A DNA stretch of 64,000 bases, from assembly GCA_016713275.1 (NCBI GenBank), contig JADJPL010000008.1:248001-312000 (forward strand), given 5' to 3'. This document shows, one piece after another, positions 57,269 to 64,000 of this stretch. The position numbers were made by a program, and so were the translations under genes. The notes below the pieces were generated by a model. It searched no databases, had not been told where the DNA came from, and saw only the letters and a program-made list of their open reading frames with translations. Within the stretch, counting starts at the first letter, position 1, and every line of letters starts with the position of its first letter. The stretch is from Haliscomenobacter sp. Lineage in GTDB: Bacteria; Bacteroidota; Bacteroidia; Chitinophagales; Saprospiraceae.

Positions 57269-58404
57269 TACTCCCTAACAACCACCGCTTCCCCCGTCTC
57301 TTTCACCGTCACCCCCATGTCGGCAATGGCTTTGAAGAAGGGTTCGGGATCGACGACATTGGCCTGGCAATGCACACCCGCCTGCCAAACGATGCCGTCC
57401 AGGTACTGTTCTATGCAGGCGGCGACGGGAGCTGCGGTGACCAGATAGGCATCTTCGTGGAACAGGCTGATCCGGAAGGATGCAGGCTCGCCGTCGGTTT
57501 TACCGGCGCAGTCGGCCACCAGGAGGACGCCAAAAGGCGGTTTGGACAAATTGAGCCCCCAGCGGAACAGCCGGGCCAGCGGCCGGTGGGTGCGTTCAGG
57601 TAAGATTTTTACCCCCAAAACGACCAGAGGCGTCAAGACCAGATCTGTGAACGGGTTAAACCCCGACACGAAGAAGCCGGTCTGCCGAAGGCTGGGGACC
57701 AAGCGGGGCAATTCCTCCATTTCCCGCAGGTTCATGGGCACGGTTTGCTGCTTTCCAAACGGAGGATTAAACTCATAGGGGTAGGTCTTCCAGGAAGACG
57801 ACTTGATCCAGGCCCCATTCCGAAATACGCTGGGATTATAGTCTTTAAATTCCTCGACAAACTCATCCAGGGTTTCCGGGGAGAAGGATAACCCTTTCCA
57901 GTTGATCTTCAGGACACTGAACACATCCGCCTTTTCCAGTACTTCCATCCGGGCGGCAGCGTACCGGGCCATCGCGCCGGGCACGCCCGGATGAAAGCCC
58001 CCATCGGCGATGTACATCAGCCCAGCATCGGCAAATTGCGGCGCCAGTTCGTTTAACACCTTCAACTTTTCAGAGGAAGAAAGCTGGGTATCCATTCCGT
58101 CCTTTTTGGCGCGCAGCAGCGCTTCCAAAAACGGCCGGATGTACAACAGGGTAGAAGATGCATTCACCACGAAATCCGCTTGCCGAAAAGCTTGGTCCAT
58201 TTGATCGGGATCGGAAAGGTCTAAAGCGATTCCCCGGGCCCGGTCTCTACCGACCCGGCAGTTCAGGTCGGCCGCCATTTGTTCGGCTTTGCGGAGGTCT
58301 CTGCCTGCAACGATCAGGTGCACGTCCTCCCGGCGGTCCAGGAGTAATTGACCAATTTGGCGGCCGGTGTTTCCATAACCGCCGATAATCAGGATGTTTT
58401 TCAT
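57268..58404 (-). CDS. Saccharopine dehydrogenase-like NAD(P)-binding protein
   Basis: 378 residues from ATG 58404 (MKNILIIGGYGNTGRQIGQL). The Gly-rich GGYGNTGRQIG is the dinucleotide-binding loop. DLSDPDQMDQAFRQADFVVN and GLMYIADGGFHPGVPGAMAR are typical of the trans-acting saccharopine reductase-like family. The middle part (LPRLVPSLRQTGFFVSGFNP) and the Cys in ADCAGKTDGEPASF follow. Catalytic function is not predictable, since the family covers saccharopine reductases and lipid- or polyketide-linked enoyl reductases. It is uninterrupted. Confidence 0.8.
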   Translation of the reverse strand: MKNILIIGGYGNTGRQIGQLLLDRREDVHLIVAGRDLRKAEQMAADLNCRVGRDRARGIALDLSDPDQMDQAFRQADFVVNASSTLLYIRPFLEALLRAKKDGMDTQLSSSEKLKVLNELAPQFADAGLMYIADGGFHPGVPGAMARYAAARMEVLEKADVFSVLKINWKGLSFSPETLDEFVEEFKDYNPSVFRNGAWIKSSSWKTYPYEFNPPFGKQQTVPMNLREMEELPRLVPSLRQTGFFVSGFNPFTDLVLTPLVVLGVKILPERTHRPLARLFRWGLNLSKPPFGVLLVADCAGKTDGEPASFRISLFHEDAYLVTAAPVAACIEQYLDGIVWQAGVHCQANVVDPEPFFKAIADMGVTVKETGEAVVVRE

Positions 58405-58485
58405 GTGGAAAAGGGGATGATTCGGGCCCAATTAAAGGTAGCAATGCCTCCTATTCAATGAGTAAAATCATCCGCAGCGGTAATT

Positions 58486-59256
58486 TTACGCATGGAGGAG
58501 GTCGAGCCGGTTTAAGATATCCCGGTGAAGCGTATTGATCCGGACCTCCTCATCCGCCGCAGAAATCGTTCCTTGCAGGGATTCCCTCCGCAGCCGTTCC
58601 CAGCGGGAGTGGAATAAAAGGGCATCCTTGGTCAGGAGCGGGTCATCGAGGGAGGTCAGCAGGTCCAACGCCGTTTTAGTTTGGTTTGATGCCACCGCTT
58701 CCCGGATGCGTTGGAGGTAAACCGGAACAGCCCCATCAACTACGGCTTTGTTGTGCATTTCGAACCCATTCCCGTGGCTGGAGGAGGGCCTGATCAGGGC
58801 TTTCGTGTCAGGTGTTTCGCGCAGATGCCGAAAATAAGCAAACAGGTCCTCCCCACTTCGCAGTTTTCGGGTGAGGGTATCCAACACCCTCCAGACCGCA
58901 TCCGGATCGTCCCAGTAATCGCCAAACCAAAGAATGCCCCACGGATGAGCCGAGGGATCGAACGCGCGGAAATCCTCCCGGATGATCAAAAGGAAGGGCT
59001 CCTGCTCCTGCTCCATTCGGGCGCGCAAATCCGGCGTCCAGGAAAGGGAAAGCACCCGCTCCGCCGTTTCATAGGCGTCTTTCGCGTAGGATTGAACGAC
59101 AAGCGCCTGCTCCCCGATGCGTTCTCCGAATTTTTCGAGGTGTTGATTTAGATGCGCGCGGACAGAACTTTCGTAGTCGCTCCAGGCTACGAGAAAAAAA
59201 AGGTACGCGTACTCCCCTACTTGTATTTTTTCAAAAGAAGAAACTTTCGCCGACAT
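58486..59256 (-). CDS. Uncharacterised N-terminal domain fused to a C-terminal EAD11-like domain
   Basis: 256 residues. The last 65 residues match the EAD11 pattern: ALDLLTSLDDPLLTKDALLF, then HSRWERLRRESLQGTISAAD and EVRINTLHRDILNRLDLL. This is the third such domain in the window and the only one at a C-terminus. The first 150 residues (YAYLFFLVAWSDYESSVRAH, FLLIIREDFRAFDPSAHPWG, ILWFGDYWDDPDAVWRVLDT) form an alpha/beta pattern I cannot assign. The start lies nine bases after the stop of the 2TM gene, so the two are co-transcribed. Confidence 0.65.
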   Translation of the reverse strand: MSAKVSSFEKIQVGEYAYLFFLVAWSDYESSVRAHLNQHLEKFGERIGEQALVVQSYAKDAYETAERVLSLSWTPDLRARMEQEQEPFLLIIREDFRAFDPSAHPWGILWFGDYWDDPDAVWRVLDTLTRKLRSGEDLFAYFRHLRETPDTKALIRPSSSHGNGFEMHNKAVVDGAVPVYLQRIREAVASNQTKTALDLLTSLDDPLLTKDALLFHSRWERLRRESLQGTISAADEEVRINTLHRDILNRLDLLHA

Positions 59257-59265
59257 ACGCTTTAG

Positions 59266-59682
59266 CTAAACGATATCTTTATCATCCCAGCGGGTAAGGG
59301 GATCTTTTTGCTTTTTCAGTTCTGGCAATTCCAGGTCTTCTCTCTGGTTAAGGAAATCTTCAACCTCCTCATCGGGTTCTGGCGGCAACCCCTCTTTCAT
59401 GCGTTCGAGACGGATGGCGCGGTACATTTCCTTTGCCTCCCATTCCTCGGAAAGGGCCCCGTTCACCGGAAACCCAAACACACTCAAATAGTGGATTAAA
59501 AGCCCGATCAGCCAGGGCAGCATGGGGAAAAAACCACAAATTGGGTTCTTCTCCCAGGGTAACCATGTTCATCAGGAAAAGAAAATACCCACGGAAATAA
59601 AAGAGGCAAAGTGCAGGTAAAACCCTTTGCGCGCCTTCACCCGTTTTTTCGCCCTTTTTAAAATCTCGTTTCTATCCGCCAT
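59266..59682 (-). CDS. 2TM domain-containing protein (two frameshifts)
   Basis: About 138 residues when two breaks (near 59580 and 59535, both in T-rich runs) are bridged: MADRNEILKRAKKRVKARKG, a first membrane helix (LHFASFISVGIFF..FLMNMV), a short loop (TLGEEPNLWFF), and a second helix (LPWLIGLLIHYLSVFG). A charged tail follows, ending in RWDDKDIV. This matches the small '2TM domain' family that is frequent in Bacteroidota, sometimes fused to histidine kinases. The function is unknown. It is the first gene of an operon with the third EAD11 protein. Confidence 0.7.
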
Positions 59683-59696
59683 CTTTTATCGGTTGA

Positions 59697-59790
59697 TTAT
59701 ACACCCCCACATCCTCTACATCCTCCACATCCTCTACATCCCCTACATCTTCCATCCTCACCTCATCCCCACATCCTCCACATCCTCCTC
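59697..59790. repeat. CTACATCC array in a divergent gap
   Basis: About nine CCACATCCT/CTACATCCT units. The orientation is that expected of a leader for the plus-strand esterase gene at 59954, although the array lies closer to the minus-strand 2TM gene. It is the one array that does not clearly obey the leader rule. Confidence 0.6.
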
Positions 59791-59953
59791 CAATCCCCCA
59801 TGAAGATACCAATTTGATCGGTATCCGAAAATCCTCAGCCTGCCTTTTTAAATAATCCGAAAGCGTTCGGGAACAGCCTCTTTTTTTCTTTTCACGAGTT
59901 AAACGAAAGGAGCAGGGGCCAGTCCAAGAGCCGAACCCAAACACTAATTTCAA

Positions 59954-61785
59954 ATGAGACGTGTACTTTTATTCCTATTCCTTCTTGGATTGACGGGCGC
60001 TGCCTTTGGGCAGGTCCAACAGGTAAGCACCCAATTTGGCCCGGTGCAGGGCGCAAAAAACGGGAATGTCGTCCAGTTTCTGGGGATTCCCTTCGCTACG
60101 CCTCCGGTCGGCGCGTTGCGCTGGAAAGCGCCTTTGCCTCCTGCCTCCTGGACCCAACCCCTTTCTGCTGAAGCGTTTAAGCCGGCCTGCCCTCAAAAGC
60201 AGTTTGAGCAAGGCGACACTGTGGGGACGATGATTGGCAATGAGGATTGCCTGTACCTCAACGTCTGGACCCCCCAGACGGGCGCGGGAACCCGGGCGGT
60301 GATGGTGTTCATTCACGGCGGAGGCAACCAGCAGGGATCGGCAAACCAAATCCGGTCCAACACCTACATGTACTTTGGCAAAAACCTGGCGGAGCGCGGG
60401 GACGTGGTCGTGGTGACCATCCAGTACCGCCTGGGCCCGCTGGGTTTTTTAGTCCATCCCGGTCTGGAAAAGGAACATGCCCAACCCCGTTCGGGCAATT
60501 ACGCTGTGTTGGATCAAATCCTGGCCCTTACCTGGGTCAAAAATAACATTGCCGCATTCGGCGGCGATCCCAACAACGTCATGATCTTTGGAGAAAGCGC
60601 GGGCGGGGTGAATGTGGGCAACTTGCTCGTGTCTCCCCTCGCGGCTGGTCTGTTTCACAAAGCCGCCATTCAAAGCGCGACCCCGATCATGGGGGAATAT
60701 GCAGAAGCCAAAGAACGGGGCGTGGACTACGTCGATGGCTACATTCCGCAAGGCGGCGATTCCGCGAAAATAGCGTATATGCGTTCTCTTCCCCCGATTC
60801 CCTGATCAAAAACCTGACGAGCCCGCTTGCCGGCGGGTTGGTTCAAATGGATTGGCGGCCCGTTTTGGATGGATACGTGTTTATGGACTACCCCGAAACG
60901 ACCTTCCGGAGCGGAAAATTCAACAAGGCGCCTCTGATTATCGGCTCCAATGCCGAAGAAATGAGCCTCAGCGTCCCGCCCACCGTGGTTCCCCTGATGG
61001 TCACCTCGCTGATCAAAACCGCAGTGCCTGCAGACCTCCAGGCGCTGGCGTTGCAGCTGTATCCTCCGGGCGCCAATAACGACGAAGCCTGGGCCTCTAT
61101 GGTCGGCCTGCTCACCGACGCGCAGTTCACCGTTACGACCCGGCGCACCGCTCAATGCGTCAGCGAAAACCAGACACTCCCCGTTTGGCGGTATTTGGTT
61201 TCCCATGCTCAGGCAGGACTACTGGAAAAATATGGCGCGTACCATGGCATCGAGCTGTTTTATCTCTTCAACACCTGGGAAGAAACGCCCCTGGCCAAAG
61301 GCCCACTGTTCAGAGACGAAGACAAAGCGATGCAATCCCATATGCTGAAATACTGGACCAACTTTGCCAAAACCGGCAACCCCAACGGGCAGGGCCTCGT
61401 CTCCTGGCCCGAGTACCAAGCCCCGGCAGATTGCTATTTAACCATTTCCGCGAATCCGGATGGAACCCGGTGCGGCCTCCGGGATGCCGAATGCGACCTC
61501 TGGGATCAAGCGGTCGGGTTTACCGGCTGTCTCGTCACCGATGTAAAAACGATTGGCGCCGGGCAAACTCCGCTCCTCTACCCCAACCCTACTTCCGGAA
61601 CGCTTCAGTTTGAGCCTGCCCTCCAGGCAGACGCGCGCATCCGGGTCTATAACCAGCAAGGTCAGCTTTGCCTCCAGGCGCAGGGAAACACTGCCCTGCA
61701 CCTCGGCCATCTTCCCAAGGGGATGTACTTCCTCCGCATATCCGGCGAAGGGTTGGAGGTCTTGGCGAAGGTGGTAAAGCAATGA
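59954..61785 (+). CDS. Type B carboxylesterase with T9SS sorting domain (one frameshift)
   Basis: About 610 residues after bridging a shift near 60795. It has a signal peptide (MRRVLLFLFLLGLTGAAFGQ) and the family opening VQGAKNGNVVQFLGIPFATP. The EDCLYLNVWTP signature follows, then VFIHGGGNQQG (oxyanion hole) and IFGESAGGVNVGNLL with the nucleophile Ser. The second part supplies SNAEEMSLS and GAYHGIELFYLF with the catalytic His. The last 80 residues are a T9SS sorting domain (LLYPNPTSGTLQFEP, IRVYNQQGQLCLQA, LPKGMYFLRISGEG). It is an exported esterase; the substrate is unknown. A GACGATG trailer array follows (61786-61828). Confidence 0.85.
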
Positions 61786-61828
61786 GACGATGGACGATGG
61801 ACGGTTGACGATGGACGGTTGACGATGT
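61786..61828 (+). repeat. GACGATG/GACGGTT heptamer trailer array
   Basis: Six heptamers (GACGATG, GACGATG, GACGGTT, ...) begin at the stop codon of the esterase gene with the G-rich strand in sense. Confidence 0.65.
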
Positions 61829-61833
61829 ACGAA

Positions 61834-62670
61834 TTACGGTTTAATAATCCCTTCCTCCACCGCTTCCTGCTGGATGCCATGGAGTTGCACCGGCTCGGGT
61901 TTGTGGCGCAAACGCATATTGAGGAACTCCACGAGCAGCGAAAAGGCGATGGCGAAATACAAATACCCTTTGGGGACGGCCCCAACCTCCGCATTGCCTA
62001 CCGTCAGGTGAGCCAGGTGGGCGCCTTCAGCGATCAGCATAAACCCGATCAGGATCAGAAATGCCAGCCCCAGCATCTGGATGGTTGGGTGGCGGTTGAC
62101 AAACCGGCCGACAGGGCCTGAAAAGCCCATCATGATGAGCACCGAAACCACAATGGCGATCACCATTACCCCCAGGTCCTTGCTCAATCCGATGGCCGTC
62201 AGAATCGAATCAAAAGAAAATACGATGTTGATCAGCGTGATCTGAATGACCACATTCGTCAGGGATTTGCCTGCCTGGGCGTATTTTTTCTCGTCCGCCG
62301 CGTCGCTGCCTTCCAGTTTGTGGTGAATTTCACTGGTGCTTTTGTACAATAGGAATATCCCCCCGGCGGCCAGGATCAGGCTTTGACCGGTAAATTCTCC
62401 ATGGAAGAAGCTTCCGTGAATAGAAAACAACGGCGCCTGCATCGCCACCAGGTAGCTGATGCCAAACAACAGGGCGACGCGGAATACCATCGCCAGAGCC
62501 AGTCCGATATTTCGGGCTTGCCCTTGCTGACTTTCCGGTAGCTTATTGGAAACGATGGAGATGAAAATGATGTTATCGATCCCCAAAACGATTTCCAGAA
62601 AAGTCAGGGTAAGCAGGCTGACCCAAATATTGGGGTCAGAAAAATCAGGAATAAATGCCAGGTTTAACAT
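61834..62670 (-). CDS. TerC family integral membrane protein
   Basis: 278 residues with seven to eight membrane helices. The conserved acidic motifs of the family are present: LEIVLGIDNIIFISIVS in helix 2 and INIVFSFDSILTAIG in the middle helix. FSGPVGRFVNRHPTIQMLGL and LIAEGAHLAHL follow. TerC-type proteins are linked to tellurium resistance and, in other branches, to manganese export and metallation of secreted enzymes. With no other ter genes here, a metal-handling role is more likely. It is uninterrupted. Confidence 0.9.
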   Translation of the reverse strand: MLNLAFIPDFSDPNIWVSLLTLTFLEIVLGIDNIIFISIVSNKLPESQQGQARNIGLALAMVFRVALLFGISYLVAMQAPLFSIHGSFFHGEFTGQSLILAAGGIFLLYKSTSEIHHKLEGSDAADEKKYAQAGKSLTNVVIQITLINIVFSFDSILTAIGLSKDLGVMVIAIVVSVLIMMGFSGPVGRFVNRHPTIQMLGLAFLILIGFMLIAEGAHLAHLTVGNAEVGAVPKGYLYFAIAFSLLVEFLNMRLRHKPEPVQLHGIQQEAVEEGIIKP

Positions 62671-62687
62671 AATAGATTAATTTTAGA

Positions 62688-62935
62688 CGGTGGGGCGGGG
62701 AGACGGGGACGGGACGGGGAGGACGGAGACGGGGGACGGGAGACGGGGACGGGAAGGGGACGGTACATAGTAGTGCATAGGTTAAAGTTAAATGTTCAAA
62801 GTTCGTCCATCGTCCATCGTCCATCGTCCATCGTCCATCGTCCATCGTCCATCGTCCATCGTCCACCGTCCATCGTCCATCGTCCATCGTCTCCCGTCCA
62901 CCGTCCATCGTCCACCGTCTCTCGTCTAACCACGC
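62688..62935. repeat. Divergent heptamer leader arrays (CCGTCCC for terC, CCATCGT for the DUF6495 gene)
   Basis: 62688-62765 reads GGGGACGGGAC and GGAGACGGGGAC on the plus strand, so the minus-strand terC gene has CCGTCCC/CCGTCTC in its leader. 62805-62930 is a near-perfect run of about 17 CCATCGT/CCACCGT heptamers in the sense of the gene at 62979. The strand switches in the middle of the gap. No gene lies in 62671-62978. Confidence 0.8.
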
Positions 62936-62978
62936 AATGTTAAGAAGATTTTTTCGCCTTTAAAACGGAAAAGCTGGA

Positions 62979-63463
62979 ATGAAATACCGCAGATTGACCA
63001 ACGACGAGCTCAAGGAGCTCGAGCCCGAGTTTGTGCGTTTCCTTTCCCTTCTTTCCATTCCTGCGGAAGACTGGGAGCGCATGAAAACCCAGGACCCCGA
63101 CCGGGTGGAGCTTTTGATCGAGGATTTCAGCGATGCGATCTATGCCAAGATCCTTCGCGATGTGAAATACCTGGAGCACCGGAGCCCCAAAGAACTGCGT
63201 ACCTTTTTCTTCAGCGCCGAAAAGGCCTTTATGCTGGCTATTCAGGTGGATGGCCATTCGGAGGTGGATTTCACCAAAGATCAGAAACCGGAGGAGATGC
63301 TGCAGCTCATCCAACAGTCCGGTGCTTCCCTGCGCCTGCATCAGGCGGAAAAACCTATAAAGAAGAACGGGAGATGGAGATTTTCCGGCTCCTGCAGATC
63401 GGGGCGCTGATTTCCAGAGACGGGGCCTTGTACGACCTCCTGTCGGAGCTCCGGCCGGCATAA
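62979..63463 (+). CDS. DUF6495 family protein (one frameshift)
   Basis: About 161 residues. It opens MKYRRLTNDELKELEPEFVR, the family start, and continues DVKYLEHRSPKELRTFFFSA. A frame break near 63352 is repaired by adding one C, giving EKPYKKEREMEIFRLLQIGA and the stop at 63461. Family members are conserved across Bacteroidota, about 155 residues long, and of unknown function. It is convergent with trmD. Confidence 0.8.
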
Positions 63464-63472
63464 GCGGCCAGC

Positions 63473-64000
63473 TCACTCCTCGTCCAGCAAATTCGGCCTT
63501 CTTTGCCGGGTGCGGAGGATCGATTGTTCGAGCCGCCACTCTTCGATTTGAGGAAAATTACCGGAAAGCAGGACTTCCGGTACTTTCCAGCCTCTAAAGT
63601 CAGCTGGGCGGGTGTACACGGGGGGCGCCACGAGATCGTCCTGGAACGAGTCCAGCAGGGCGGAGCTTTCGTCGTTGAGGACGCCGGGGATCAGCCTGCC
63701 GATGGCGTCGACGACCACCGCAGCGGCCAGTTCGCCTCCGGAAAGCACATAGTCGCCAATGGAAATCTCCATCGTGATAAAGTGTTCCCTTACCCGTTCG
63801 TCTACCCCTTTGTAATGGCCGCAAAGCAGGATCAGATTGTCTTTCAGCGACAGGCGGTTGGCCATGGGCTGATTGAATAGATCCCCATCGGGGCTCATAT
63901 AGATTACTTCGTCGTAGCGTCGCTCCGCCTGCAGCGATTCAATGCATTGGGCAATCGGTTCGACCATCATCACCATGCCTGCTCCGCCCCCAAACGCATA
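63473..64000 (-). CDS. trmD: tRNA (guanine(37)-N1)-methyltransferase, C-terminal part (5' end beyond the window)
   Basis: TrmD transfers a methyl group from S-adenosylmethionine to G37 of tRNAs. The SPOUT trefoil-knot motifs are visible: YAFGGGAGMVMMVEPI at the window edge, YMSPDGDLFNQ, LLCGHYKGVDERV and EISIGDYVLSGGELAA with the SAM-binding knot. The C-terminal region with YTRPADFRGWKVPEVLLSGN and IEEWRLEQSILRTRQRRPNLL follows. The frame is open to base 64000, so roughly the last 175 of about 225 residues are present. Confidence 0.9.
   Translation of the reverse strand, partial: YAFGGGAGMVMMVEPIAQCIESLQAERRYDEVIYMSPDGDLFNQPMANRLSLKDNLILLCGHYKGVDERVREHFITMEISIGDYVLSGGELAAAVVVDAIGRLIPGVLNDESSALLDSFQDDLVAPPVYTRPADFRGWKVPEVLLSGNFPQIEEWRLEQSILRTRQRRPNLLDEE

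Noticed and set aside
62645..62908. ORF with repeated DDGRWTM units
   Set aside because: It is the translation of the CCATCGT heptamer array; 7-base units read through three frames give a 7-residue peptide repeat. No sign of a real protein.
1..64000. tRNA and rRNA genes
   Set aside because: No cloverleaf with a GGTTCRANNCC arm or rRNA-like segment was noticed by eye; a covariance search would be decisive.

Overview
The window looks like a chromosome segment of a moderately GC-rich Bacteroidota, most likely of the Saprospiria/Lewinella type. The evidence is four secreted proteins with type IX secretion (T9SS) C-terminal sorting domains, two TonB-dependent receptors (one with an STN domain), families largely confined to Bacteroidota (DUF6702, DUF4249-like, DUF6495, 2TM domain), no Shine-Dalgarno pattern, and several TAnnTTTG -7 promoter boxes. 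The species is an inference.

Layout. 1-8.6 kb: two tandem paralogous surface proteins, a DUF6702 protein, a T9SS adhesin-like protein and an M1 aminopeptidase. 8.6-13 kb: an N-acyl-D-amino-acid deacylase translationally coupled to a class-C beta-lactamase-like serine hydrolase, then a choice-of-anchor-B/LVIVD protein. 13.5-20.5 kb: PaaI-like thioesterase, miaA, a broken DUF3472 lipoprotein, a broken GMC oxidoreductase, a PlsC acyltransferase and a class V aminotransferase. 20.5-26.7 kb: a GH2 glycosidase and a second serine hydrolase/D-aminoacylase pair. 27-29.6 kb: an L-fucose cassette (fuconolactonase, FucP, mutarotase). 29.6-41.8 kb: M28 peptidase, sortilin/BNR protein, alpha/beta hydrolase, small beta-rich protein, TonB receptor, M20 amidohydrolase. 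42-51 kb: an EAD11-TonB_C protein, M19 dipeptidase, SDR-like protein, membrane protein, VanX-type dipeptidase, DUF5995 and an EAD11-CHAT protein. 51.8-57.2 kb: TonB receptor, DUF4249-like lipoprotein, secreted zinc protease. 57.3-64 kb: saccharopine-dehydrogenase-like protein, third EAD11 protein, 2TM protein, carboxylesterase, TerC, DUF6495, trmD (partial).

Common themes. Many genes act on peptides or on D-amino-acid derivatives (M1, M19, M20, M28, VanX, two D-aminoacylases, two beta-lactamase-fold hydrolases), which fits a cell living on cell-wall and protein debris. Three genes carry an EAD11-like domain known from bacterial conflict systems.

The intergenic DNA is unusual. About 25 short tandem arrays (mostly 7-mers, also 8-9-mers) flank genes with a strand bias: the C-rich, G-poor strand is in 5' leaders and the G-rich complement is in 3' trailers. 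Four copies of a MITE-like element and a mosaic family of hairpin modules are also present. Nearly half of the genes contain frameshifts, several repairable by one base in a homopolymer, so uncorrected long-read indels are the likeliest cause; merged gene spans are given for those genes.
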